A DNA stretch of 64,000 nt from Caecitellus pseudoparvulus (Eukaryota > Bigyra: Bicosoecida), in NCBI GenBank assembly GCA_965644315.1, contig CBFFRQ010000067.1:620001-684000 (forward strand), written 5' to 3'. The stretch's first letter is position 1, and the number at the start of each line of letters is the position of its first letter. Both the position numbers and the translations under genes were made by a program. Below the pieces are notes generated by a model. The model was not told the origin of the DNA and made no database searches. It worked only from the letters and a program-made list of their open reading frames with translations. Shown here piece by piece: positions 48,467 through 58,400 of the stretch.

Positions 48467-50404
48467 ATGGAGCCTCCACCCGACTCATTGGCGAGCTTAC
48501 TGTCGGCGCTGAGGAGCTTGGCCTCGCCGCCCAAGCCTGGCGCTGCAGCGTCTCACACACCTGCAGCAGCAAAACCCTGCGACCCGCACCCAATCGCGTC
48601 CGCCCTCCAGCACCGTCACACGCCGTCTGTCGCCCAGGCACATGCCAAGGCACTGCTGGCGGGCTGTGAACAGCTGCAGCAGCTCGGCCTGCTTGACGCC
48701 ACAGCACCCGCCACGCTGGCAGTGTGTCCCGGACGAGATCGGGTGTTCATGGGCCACACAGACAGCCCTGGGCTAGGCGGCTGCACCATCAACGCCGCGA
48801 CGGAGGGAGAGATCGCCTGCCTGGCCCAGAGCGGCGGCCCTGCCGGCACGCTCACCCTCCTTAGCCCTGACACCGCGCAGTACGCACCACTATCCCTGCA
48901 ACTGACAGCGCTGGTGTCCGCTGCAGACGCCGTGACGCAGACGGCACTCAGCGCATCACACGATGCTTCGCTTCTGGCGGTGGGTGCGGCGTCAGACCTG
49001 CCGGCGCGTGCCAGGGGGCTACAAGCCCTGTGGCGTGAGGTGGGCTGGGCGGGCTACGCAAGCGCAGCGCTAACGACCATGCTCAGCAGTGTGTGCAGTA
49101 CTGCAGCACAGCTCAAGGCGACCTTGGAAGCGGCTGAGAGTGGAGTCACACTTGCCTGCGTTAGTCTGGGCCTGCCGGCCACAGGCGGGGTCAGTTCCAG
49201 TGCTGCGTTGACGGGTGCGTTGGCACAGGCCCTGTGGAGTCACTGCAGTATCACTCACGAAAGGCAGCACCTCTGCGAGGTAGACTTGTGCGAGTACCTG
49301 CTCGGGAAGAGCGCTGGGGTGGCTGACAAGACGGCGCAGGTGTTCGCGCTGCCTGGTGAAGTGAGCGTCGTGACATCGTTCCCAGAAGCCTTCCAGGCGT
49401 CTGTGCCCATGCCGAAACACGCTGTTTCAGTGCTCATGGCCTATGGCCCTACACCACGCCTGACCACGTCTGCGGGGCTGGCTTGGCTGCGTGCCAACTG
49501 CGATCCTGACACGGCAACCCGAGTGCGCAGTTGGGCTGAGCGAACCATGCGCAGCTGCGCCAGTGGAGCCTACCTGGCAGCTGTGGAGGCCCTGGTGCGC
49601 GCCCTGCAGCAAGAACCCCCCAGCTTGTTGACAGAGGAGGAATTGGGGGCAGTGTTGCGCGCCGTGGGGGTGGAGAACCCGCTGCTTCGAGGGCTTGGCC
49701 CGAACGGCCCACTCGCACACACCATGCCAAACCCCGCCCGCCACGCTCTCATCTACAAGTGCCTAGCCCTCATTCCCAACGAAATCACACGAAATGGCAC
49801 CCAGCATTGGCCCAGGGCAGCTGCATTGTACGGCCTGTCAGAGTTGGAGCGGGGAGCGGAGTATGTGGCTGCTCTGCACCGCCTCGCCAGCCCAGACTCC
49901 ACAGACCATGACACGGCCTTCCAACGCCTCTTGGAATGTGTTCAGAGTGCGCATGATGGCGATAGGGCCCTGTTTGACGCGTGGGCAGCGCCTTGTGCCG
50001 ACACTGGCTCTTTAGCGAGCACTGAATGGGGCAAGCGTTCCGCCGCCGGTCTGGTGGCCGCACACCATGTGACTTCAGAACAGCTCCTTGAGTGGGCAGA
50101 AGCCCCGGAGAAGCACCCCTTGCACCTGAAGGCGGGGTCCTTCCAGCGAAGCTTGCCCAGCATTGACGCCGTGGTGGATGCGTTGGCTGAGGCGTTCCCT
50201 GGACAGGCGGCAGGCCGTGTGGCAGCGGCGGGGCTGGGCGGCTGCATGACCCTGCACTGCCGCCCAACTGTGGCCAAGGCAGTGCAAGCATTCCTGCAAG
50301 ACTTGGGCTGGCAAGTGCGGCCGGTTGTGCCTGCCCTGCCCTGCCAGGTGCTGCATGCATTGCGTGGGGGGCAACCACAAGGCGCTGCCCGCGCAGCCGA
50401 GTAG
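48467..50404 (+). CDS. GHMP-family sugar kinase, galactokinase-type
   Basis: Predicted small-molecule kinase of the galactokinase/homoserine/mevalonate superfamily, 645 residues, intronless. Motif 1 is CPGRDRVFMGHTD (residues 87-99), corresponding to galactokinase GRVNLIGEHTD but with Gly where galactokinase has the sugar-contacting Glu. Motif 2, the phosphate loop, is GLPATGGVSSSAAL (~234-247). EYLLGKSAGVADKTAQVFAL follows in the place of the galactokinase catalytic-Asp segment. Motif 3 is GRVAAAGLGGCMTLHC (~582-597). The N-terminal 50 residues are Ser/Ala/Pro-rich. A ~180-residue helical region between motifs 2 and 3 makes it longer than a typical galactokinase (~390-520). The substrate may be a sugar other than galactose. 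Its stop lies 15 bp from that of the convergent CNB gene. Confidence 0.8.
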   Translation: MEPPPDSLASLLSALRSLASPPKPGAAASHTPAAAKPCDPHPIASALQHRHTPSVAQAHAKALLAGCEQLQQLGLLDATAPATLAVCPGRDRVFMGHTDSPGLGGCTINAATEGEIACLAQSGGPAGTLTLLSPDTAQYAPLSLQLTALVSAADAVTQTALSASHDASLLAVGAASDLPARARGLQALWREVGWAGYASAALTTMLSSVCSTAAQLKATLEAAESGVTLACVSLGLPATGGVSSSAALTGALAQALWSHCSITHERQHLCEVDLCEYLLGKSAGVADKTAQVFALPGEVSVVTSFPEAFQASVPMPKHAVSVLMAYGPTPRLTTSAGLAWLRANCDPDTATRVRSWAERTMRSCASGAYLAAVEALVRALQQEPPSLLTEEELGAVLRAVGVENPLLRGLGPNGPLAHTMPNPARHALIYKCLALIPNEITRNGTQHWPRAAALYGLSELERGAEYVAALHRLASPDSTDHDTAFQRLLECVQSAHDGDRALFDAWAAPCADTGSLASTEWGKRSAAGLVAAHHVTSEQLLEWAEAPEKHPLHLKAGSFQRSLPSIDAVVDALAEAFPGQAAGRVAAAGLGGCMTLHCRPTVAKAVQAFLQDLGWQVRPVVPALPCQVLHALRGGQPQGAARAAE

Positions 50405-50419
50405 CGAGGGACCGCAAAC

Positions 50420-53400
50420 TCACGCTCCTGGCATGTCAGGCACGATGGGGGCTTCCTCCCGCTCGTACCCAGTGTACTGGAGACGGTCCACATCGTCGTC
50501 ATACAGTCGTGCGGTGATTTTCCGCTCTGACGCACGCAGGCGTGTCGCAACATCGTCGAACAGTCGAGCGAAACCGACATCCGTCAACTGCGCCATTTGG
50601 GTGCGCAAGCCGCCCGCATCGTAGTACCGCGCGCTGACGCTGTTGTCTTGCGTGGGGGGCACTGCTGCCAACTGCCGTGCACGGCTGCGCACTGTGCCCT
50701 GGCCAGGGGCCGTGCTGGCGCTGTGCTGCAGTCGCCCACGTGCCGAGGCGCCGAGCAGTTTCGGCACAATGGTCTTCACGGGGTCCTCATCCAGACGCCC
50801 GCCTGCGCCAGACACCACCATGCGCCGCACTTGGGCCGACGCAGACAAGTCACTTGCGGCGGCAGTGCGCTCGCCCCGTTTGCGGGCAGCACGCGTCGCA
50901 GTGGTGGCGTCGAACACCGTCGAGCCGGGGCGCATGGAGCCACGGGTGAAGTAGGGAGACTCCTCCACCACTGCCTTGGGGTGGGCGCGCAACCACGCTG
51001 CGTGCTGGGCCTGCATGGCGTGCACGCCTTCATCCCGCGTCTGGTCAATGGTCACTTTGCCTGTCAAACTGCGTGTGTCGGACGCTGCGCCAACTTTGCT
51101 GCTGCCGGTCGCGATGGCCCGGGCAACAACGCGCGCATCCACCCCCGCCTTCAAGCGCTGCACAGGCGGGGCCCGTGCCGAACCGATGGGGCCCTCTGGC
51201 GCAGCGGTGGGGGGTGCCGGTAAGGAGGCACTGGGGGTGAGCAAGGCGACGCTGGACCCGCCCGTCGCCTGCGACCCCGCATCGTCCACCGCCCCCGCCA
51301 AACCCGACACCCTCGCAACGCTGGAGCAATACACACTGGCGGGATGTGCGTGGCGTGACACGGGCAACAGGTGCAGGGCACGAAGCTCCACACTGTCGCG
51401 GGTACTACCCTGCTGCACGGGAAGGAGCTGCTGCACAGCCGTTTCGCTGTGCTCAGCCTCATGCAGCGTTTCCATGACGTCACGAAACGTCACACTGGGC
51501 GTGCCCCGCGGGTTCGTGCTGCCAAAGCCGCCCACACCATCAGGCAGCACCGGTGTCGGCTGAGACCCCGGCTCGTGTGGAGTGGACGTCGCGGTCGCGC
51601 CTGTAACGCCGATGGGTTCCACGCCCCCTCTGGCCAGGCGGCGGACATACCTCGACCCCAGTTGCGACCACGTGTCCACTTGCCGCTCGGCGCCTTGAAT
51701 GGAGTTGTGCACGTGTTCCTGTGCCAGCTCGTCAGCTGACGGCTGCAGGGACGCCGCATGCTGCAGTGCGAACAGCAGGTACAGGGGGTCGGGCAAGTCT
51801 TCCACAGCCTCCGAGTCAGCGGCGGCCATGCGCTTGGCGGCATCGGAGGCGCGCTGGAAGGCCTCCACGCCACCCCGCAGCTCCAGCGTGCTGCTGCCTC
51901 GGCCGCGCGCCTGGGCGGCCTTGGAGTCACCGCCCCGGCCACCCTGCGCCTTGCCTGCCCGCGCCGAGTCAGTGTTGATGAGGGTCGCGGCATCGTACAC
52001 GAGGCGGTGCAGGTTGTTCTGGGACAGGCGCAGGACTGTGCAGCGCTGCGTGGCAACTGCTGTGAAGGTGCGGGTGGTGTCGTGGGGCTGGATGATGATG
52101 CGCCCGTTGTCGTCCAGACGCCAGGGTTCGCGCCCCTCGCCGATGGGGAAAATGTGCGCATCAGTGGCGCGCTTGCGCTGCACGTCGGCAGCACCCCCCA
52201 TGCCCCACTCTGCGTCGTCGTCCCCAGACAATACCCCGCCCTGGCGAACTGCTGGCGAGGGTGTCGGCGACTGCTGGCCGTCAGCCACGGCGTGTCGCAC
52301 AGCGAATGCAGCCTCCTCCCCGAACCACTCCCCCGTCGCCACGCGCCGGACGCGCACAGACATGTGCTTGCACCACAAACTGTGTCGACTGGCCCGGGCT
52401 GACCTGGCGGCAGCTGCGAGGCGTTTCCGCTCAAAGTCGGGGTCGGGGATCTCTGCCCGAACGGGGCTGCCGCCTTGCCGTTTGCCGACTTGTCTGTTCG
52501 CGGCCAGCCGGCGCAGCTTGCGATCCTGTCGCCCTGCCGCCTGCACGGGGGACGACGCCCCGTACAGCAGGTCTTCGTACGTGTCCAGGCTGCTGGCACT
52601 CTCCATGCCCACGCCCACCGGCACGTCGTCCTCTGGACGGTGTGTCGGCACAGCGTGCAGCACTCGAACTGGCACCGTGGCAAAGACCTCCACGCCACCC
52701 TGTGACAGCATGCAGAGACTGTCTGCGGGCTCGCCCTGGTTGAAAATCACCTGCCCTGCCTCGAATTCCGTCACTTCGAACTGCCGCGCGAGGGCCAGTA
52801 GCTTTGCTCGTGGCCAGGAACTGAACGTGGGCACACGCTGCCGCAGCCACTGCGCGATCTGCCGTGACCGCCGCTGGTGCTCTTGGATGACACATCGCTC
52901 GTAGTCTGCCATGCTCAGGCGCACCAAGCTCACGCCCAGCGTGGACGCAATGTCGTACTCGTCGCCACCCACACCACGAACACGCCCCTGGTGTTCCAGC
53001 GCCGCAGACCCCCCGTTCGCAGAGGAAATCATGTTCTCCAGCACTTCCCTGTCCAGTGCCGTCGAATCCCTGCCTTTGGCGCTCCAAATGGCCGCCGCGC
53101 TGCGTGTGCCAGCGCGCTCCCGTTCCGCAGCCTGCATAGCCAGCTGCTTGGAGAACAACGCCGCAGCAGCGGCACTTGCGACGGAGCCCTCTGTCGGCGG
53201 CGGCGCAACGACCACTGTCGGCAGGCTGGTGTTGCCGACATTGAACGTTCGCGAAATCTGCACTGTGGCGTACCTGCGCCCGCCCGGCAACCGCACATTC
53301 GCTGCAGCAGCCTTGTACACATCGCCCCAGACGGAGTCAGAAACGCCAGCCTCCGTCCCCTCTGCATCATGCTTGACGGTGCCGTGGCCCGCCAAACTCC

Positions 53401-54892
53401 CCAGGCGACCAGACTGCATAGCGGCGGTCACCTTTGCCTGCAAGGCACGCGGGCTGCTCGACACCCGGCCGCTGCCACTGGCCTGCAAAGCAGCCTTGTG
53501 CAGAGGCACTGCGGGCTGCAGCTGCACTGCCTCGCCCCACTCCTCCTCCGCCTCCACACCCGCAGAGCCAGTGAGCGTGGCCTTCTCAGCCAGGGCGGCA
53601 GCTTCTTCGGCGGTCAGCGTCCCCGGTAAAACGCCCCCCACCAGCGCAGCTCGCTGCAAATCACGGGTCAAACCGCGCAGTGCGACAAGCTTCGCCCCCA
53701 CTGCGCTCAGCACGTGCCCCTGCATCTTCGCATGCAGCAGGGCCTTGCGAATGGCCGCCAACTGCGCTGTGCGGCGGGCGGACTTGTTCTGTTCTACTGA
53801 CTGCAGCAGAGACACCCACGCTGGCGTGCCCACCATGTCCCCCACACGAAGCGTCGTCACCAACAGACCACGCAAGACAAGGAGCGCTCCAGACAGAACA
53901 AAGAACACCATGCCACCCCGTGAGTGCACCGCCGAACCTAGCTCTGCCAGCTGAGGCGGAAGGCTCAAACCGCCGCCGCGAGCTGCCAGGTCGGAGGGCG
54001 TGCGACCATGCCGAGGCGAGCCACCGCGTTCACGCTCCGTCTGTAGTGGCTGCGAGTCGAAATCGCTCATGTCCAACTGCTGGTCGGGCGCCAGCTGCAT
54101 CAGCACCAGGCTCTGCGCCATCAGTCCCTGCTGTGTCGCGGGCAGGTGGCGAAAGTGGGCGCTGTGTTGCCCCAGCCACTCCACCAGGGTCGCAATCTGC
54201 GACGCGCTGCGCTGGCTGCCCACCGTGCGCAGCGCATCTTTCACTCGTCGCTCCATGGTGCGTGTGTCGGCGTTTGAGATGCTCTCGAATTCCGCTCGAC
54301 GCGTCACCCAGGCAGGCATGAAGCTGCCGCTCACCACCTCCTCGTCGCCCTTGTCGGCTGGCAACCCTGCCTGCGACCCTGCCACTGCAGCACCTGCTGC
54401 GTCTGACTTTGGGGCAGTGGCGGCGTCAGAGACTGGCGGGCGGAGGGAGAGGCGTGAGCGTGCCCCCCGTCCAGAAGGAAGCCTGGTGATGGACTGTAGA
54501 TTGCGGGGCTTGTGGGGAGGCTTGTCCCCCCGTGGGTGTGCGTCGGACGCCTTGGGCCTGAACAGCATGTCTCGTGGCGTGGACGAGCCGAAGACTGGCC
54601 GGCGGGTCTTGACGTGCCGCACCATGCTGGGCGCAGCCGTGAACGTGCCAATTCCAGACGTACTGCGCCCTGGCTCTTGGCTGCCACTGTCACTTGCAGA
54701 ACTAGTCGGCTGCGCTGCCTTGCCCAGTGAGTGGCGCAGGGCTGCGGGGCCCGAAGCAATTTCCGCAGCGTCTTCGAGGGCGGTTCTCGCGCGTGCAGCC
54801 TCACGCCCAGCAGCAGCCTGCTCTGCGGATTCCATGCGCTCCTTGATGCTCTCGTACACCCATGGATCCTCCACGTACCATCGCTTCGCCAT
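50420..54892 (-). CDS. Cyclic-nucleotide-binding-domain protein, large, mostly disordered
   Basis: Intronless, 1490 residues from the ATG at 54892 (MAKRWYVEDPWVYESIKERM). The frame stays open to an ATG at 55447, but that would overlap the divergent Kelch gene and adds Cys/Arg-rich sequence without domain character. A cyclic-nucleotide-binding fold starts around residue 700 with FEVTEFEAGQVIFNQGEPAD and SLCMLSQGGVEVFATV. It resumes after ~110 inserted residues with RVATGEWFGEEAAFAV (~850). After another ~80-residue insert comes TFTAVATQRCTVLRLSQNNL (~940). The phosphate-binding cassette is thus split by an insertion. One hydrophobic stretch near residue 325 (VFFVLSGALLVLRGLLVTTL) could be a single membrane segment. 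No kinase, channel pore or GEF domain was seen, so its output is unknown. Nucleotide specificity cannot be assigned. Confidence 0.8.
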   Translation of the reverse strand: MAKRWYVEDPWVYESIKERMESAEQAAAGREAARARTALEDAAEIASGPAALRHSLGKAAQPTSSASDSGSQEPGRSTSGIGTFTAAPSMVRHVKTRRPVFGSSTPRDMLFRPKASDAHPRGDKPPHKPRNLQSITRLPSGRGARSRLSLRPPVSDAATAPKSDAAGAAVAGSQAGLPADKGDEEVVSGSFMPAWVTRRAEFESISNADTRTMERRVKDALRTVGSQRSASQIATLVEWLGQHSAHFRHLPATQQGLMAQSLVLMQLAPDQQLDMSDFDSQPLQTERERGGSPRHGRTPSDLAARGGGLSLPPQLAELGSAVHSRGGMVFFVLSGALLVLRGLLVTTLRVGDMVGTPAWVSLLQSVEQNKSARRTAQLAAIRKALLHAKMQGHVLSAVGAKLVALRGLTRDLQRAALVGGVLPGTLTAEEAAALAEKATLTGSAGVEAEEEWGEAVQLQPAVPLHKAALQASGSGRVSSSPRALQAKVTAAMQSGRLGSLAGHGTVKHDAEGTEAGVSDSVWGDVYKAAAANVRLPGGRRYATVQISRTFNVGNTSLPTVVVAPPPTEGSVASAAAAALFSKQLAMQAAERERAGTRSAAAIWSAKGRDSTALDREVLENMISSANGGSAALEHQGRVRGVGGDEYDIASTLGVSLVRLSMADYERCVIQEHQRRSRQIAQWLRQRVPTFSSWPRAKLLALARQFEVTEFEAGQVIFNQGEPADSLCMLSQGGVEVFATVPVRVLHAVPTHRPEDDVPVGVGMESASSLDTYEDLLYGASSPVQAAGRQDRKLRRLAANRQVGKRQGGSPVRAEIPDPDFERKRLAAAARSARASRHSLWCKHMSVRVRRVATGEWFGEEAAFAVRHAVADGQQSPTPSPAVRQGGVLSGDDDAEWGMGGAADVQRKRATDAHIFPIGEGREPWRLDDNGRIIIQPHDTTRTFTAVATQRCTVLRLSQNNLHRLVYDAATLINTDSARAGKAQGGRGGDSKAAQARGRGSSTLELRGGVEAFQRASDAAKRMAAADSEAVEDLPDPLYLLFALQHAASLQPSADELAQEHVHNSIQGAERQVDTWSQLGSRYVRRLARGGVEPIGVTGATATSTPHEPGSQPTPVLPDGVGGFGSTNPRGTPSVTFRDVMETLHEAEHSETAVQQLLPVQQGSTRDSVELRALHLLPVSRHAHPASVYCSSVARVSGLAGAVDDAGSQATGGSSVALLTPSASLPAPPTAAPEGPIGSARAPPVQRLKAGVDARVVARAIATGSSKVGAASDTRSLTGKVTIDQTRDEGVHAMQAQHAAWLRAHPKAVVEESPYFTRGSMRPGSTVFDATTATRAARKRGERTAAASDLSASAQVRRMVVSGAGGRLDEDPVKTIVPKLLGASARGRLQHSASTAPGQGTVRSRARQLAAVPPTQDNSVSARYYDAGGLRTQMAQLTDVGFARLFDDVATRLRASERKITARLYDDDVDRLQYTGYEREEAPIVPDMPGA

Positions 54893-55445
54893 AGTGTGCA
54901 AGGTGGACCCCACCAAGCTGCCCAGCCGACCTCCGGGCACAAACGCCCCCTCAAGCAGCGGCGCCCGTGGCACCGCCACAGCGCCCCCCTCTGCGCGCTG
55001 AGATGGTCCGGACGTCGACGCCTCATGTCTGCTTGCAGCAGCTGCGCGGGGGAAGCGGGTCAGGCGTGTCACGAATGCGAGGCGCGCGCCAAGGTGCGTG
55101 GCCGACCTCGTCGCAGCGACACGCACCAATGCCAGCCTGCACGACCGGCGGCAGCAAGTGCAGCGACATGGCGCCGTGGCAGGGGTCCAATGGGAGCTGC
55201 ACAAGTCGAATTCCACTTCCTCCAGTGCCCCAGCTACCTGTGCCTGTCGGTGTGCGTCACACAGTGCCGCGTTGAGTGGGCACGTCTGGGGCGTCTGAGG
55301 CGCAGAGTCACAGCCGCGCCGCAAATCAGGCAGAGTGCAGGAAAAAAACGAAACCTTCAAGGCACCAGCTGCGTGTTCATTTCGTTTTGGTCGTTTTTTG
55401 TGCAAGGACAGTTCTTTGGCGCCATGCAGCGACACACAGGCGCAC
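54893..55445. other. Divergent intergenic region
   Basis: About 550 bp between the CNB-protein start and the Kelch-BTB start. The part near 55330-55410 is relatively AT-rich. It probably contains both promoters. The minus-strand frame remains open across it, so the CNB start could be further upstream. Confidence 0.4.
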
Positions 55446-58400
55446 ATGCGGCTGCGCCTGCCCAGTCCACTGCTGACGTTTGGGAAGAGCCTGAAGCGTG
55501 GTCAGTGGATTCCAGGCGTGAGGATGGTGCTGTCCGACAAAGATATCGTCTGGAAGACTCTGCGAAGCACTTCAGGAAGGCGATGCGGGCCGTCCCCAGT
55601 GAGCGCAGCGCTCTCGCGTGCCGGCTTCAGCGAGCCAAAATCCGCAGCAACCCTCGCACACCACGCCATTCCTGTTCCTGCAGAGGTCAAGCACCGCACT
55701 GAGCGTGTGCATCGTGCAGCTACGGCAGGCAACGCTAAGGTCCCTCTCGTGTCTCACGGCACTCACACGATGAAGCACGGTGGAGCTCGCGGCTTTGTTC
55801 AGCCTGGTGCAGATGAGAGCCACTTGGCCGGCACTTCAAGCGCGCAAGCATTGGCAGCCCTGGAGCCGTCCTCACATGAAGTCGGGCAGTTCCCCCCTGC
55901 TTCAACCGATCTCATGCGACAGGTGTCAGCAGGAACCGCTGCTCTGTACCTGAAGGAACCCGCCGAGTCCGCAGCTGCGGTTGACTTGCTTGCAGGTGCG
56001 AAACAAATCAACCGCGGCAGCACAGCAGCCTGGGGACGGCGCCAGCCTCGAGTTGAAGTGGCAGACCATGCTGCAGCGAGTGGTGACGATGTGTTTCCAT
56101 CCCTTCCTACCACTGTCCGTGGTCGTGGGGGGCGTTCTGCTCCCCCGGGATCAGTGTGGAAAGGGAAAGCGGCCGTGGCAGCACAGATGCCCATGCCAGC
56201 GCCTAGCTCAGCAGGCACGCTTGACGCAAGCGGTGAGGCAGAAACTCCCACGGCGGTTCCCTCCGGCCAAGCGGCAGAGGTGGGACAGCCCCAGCCGGCA
56301 GTGCCTCCGCCTGCTCATCCCACGCTGCGGAAATGGCGGTCCGACCAAGTTGAAGCGCGGCTTGCAGAGGCCGCTGCCGACGCTGCCCCTGTTCAACACA
56401 CGAAAATGGGGCGACGAAACACTGCAAGGTCTGCCCCCAGCACCTCCACCACTCGCGGGCTGCCGCAGCACTTGCAGGTCATGACTCCGGCTGAGCGGGA
56501 GGTGGCTGCGGAAAACGGCTGGGCGCCCACTGACACACTGGTCATCGGGCATGGCCTGCACGACATGGAAGTCCCAGGGCCCCAGTGCAGTGTCAAGACG
56601 CCCAATGGACTGGCGCTTCACATCGCCGCCAGCCTGCAGGGCACGACGATGATCCGAAGCCACTTCGTCGCGAAACCGCCCAAGTTGGCCATCGAGGTCC
56701 GCACGCCCCAACTGGGGCCGGTAGTGCAAGCGCACACCATCCTGAGCACAGCGGCCGCGGAGCGTGGCCTGCCGCCAGGGCGCAGGAGCGTGGAGCAGCT
56801 GCAAGGAGCAGACGCGCCAACACTGCATGCAGCTGCCGGCGTTCTTCCTCGCGCCTCGCAGCGCTTTCCACTCAGTGCCCACACGTACACCAGCCGGGCT
56901 TTTGATGCGACCAAGCACGAGGTGCGAAACGGGTTTTTTTATCGGCCGATCGATGCTGATTTGGCTGCTGACTATTCAGGCAGCAGGTCTGGGGTATTCC
57001 CTATCGCGCTGTCGACACTCGCTTTGCAGCGCGCGGAGACAGCTCTCGACGCGGCAAAAACGGAGCACAGCACGCCAAACCAACTCAGGAACGAAGTAAT
57101 GTTGTCGCTGATTCGCATGTTCTACTCGCAAGGCAGCAGCACTGCAAGAGAAGCGCTGGTTGCGACGTTTCCCGCTCGCTTGCTGTACATCCCCTGTGCA
57201 GGCCACGCTCGAGCGGAGGCCGACGAGTACTGGTTCGCCACAAAGGTGGCCTTGCACCCTGCACCAGCGGCCCCCGCATTGCCCACACAAGCGGGCGTGC
57301 CGCTCGTGCCTCGTTTCCGCAGCATGCCAGGCGTGCCTGAGCTGTTCGGGCCGACCACGAAACACGCAAGGGGGCTGGAGACCAGCCTGGACGCTGACAG
57401 CATCGCCCGTGGCCTGCGCAAGCAACGTGAAGAGGCGCGTCCCAGTGCGATGCCACCGGCTCCAGAGGGCCTGTTGAAGAGCCTGGCCAAGGCTGCGAAG
57501 CTGTCCCGCGAAGTGGACAGCGCTGCGACCAGCTTGCAGCGAGCGGGAGAAGGACACAGCACGCGGGTTGCGGAAGACGCACCCTCCGACCCAGAGCAGT
57601 CGACCAGCGGTGCAACCGGGGCGCAGGCAGCTGAGCAAGGGCAGCCCGGTTACATTGCGCGTGTCGTTCGCATCAAGCAAGACGCTGCCCCAGCGCCGTT
57701 GGAAAGGGGGGAGGTCGTGAGCCCGGCAGAGCAAGCGGCACTGTACAGGCTGCAGAACCAACACCGGCTCAACTACATGCAGCAGGCATGTGACGAGGCA
57801 GGCAGGGCACTTCCCTCCCTTCCCTACACCCTGGAGCTCGTGAGCGGCGGCAACGCCTTTGGTTTGCTGCTGGAGCAGGTGCGCAGTGAGCTCATCGCGA
57901 AAGGAGTGCGGCCTGCAGCCCTCACGCGGCAGGCCGCACGCGTGCCTGCCGTAAGCCTGCAACCAGCTGCACAGCACAAGGTGAACAAGTTGGGTGTGCG
58001 TGTGGAAAAGGGGGCAGTCGTGTTTCTTGGCGACAAACACGTGTCACCGGAGCATGCGCTCACGCCCAAAGGCGCCGCGGGTGCCGCAGCTGAACAGGCG
58101 GCGCCTCAGCGCGGAGATGTGTCTCTCCCCCTTGAAGCGTGCGTTCCTTGGGGAGAAGGCCTTGGGGTGACGGTGCCCGCTCCGAAACAACGGCGTGAAG
58201 CAGACTTTTCTTTCTGGAACCAGCCCAAGCCCCGGCCGAGCACAGTGATGCGCAAGGGCGCGTTGCATTTTCGAGGAACGCATGGGGTTTCCATGGGTTT
58301 CGGGCCCCACGTGCAGCCCTTGCTGCGAACACGCCCGGGCGCGTCAGGCCCTGCCGCCATCGTCCCCAGTCTGCACGCTTCGCACGCTCCCTCACCACGC

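Noticed and set aside
54893-55447. Extension of the CNB protein to an ATG at 55447
   Set aside because: It would overlap the start of the divergent Kelch gene and adds Cys/Arg-rich sequence. MAKRWYVEDPWVYESIKERM looks like a natural N-terminus, though the longer form is not excluded.
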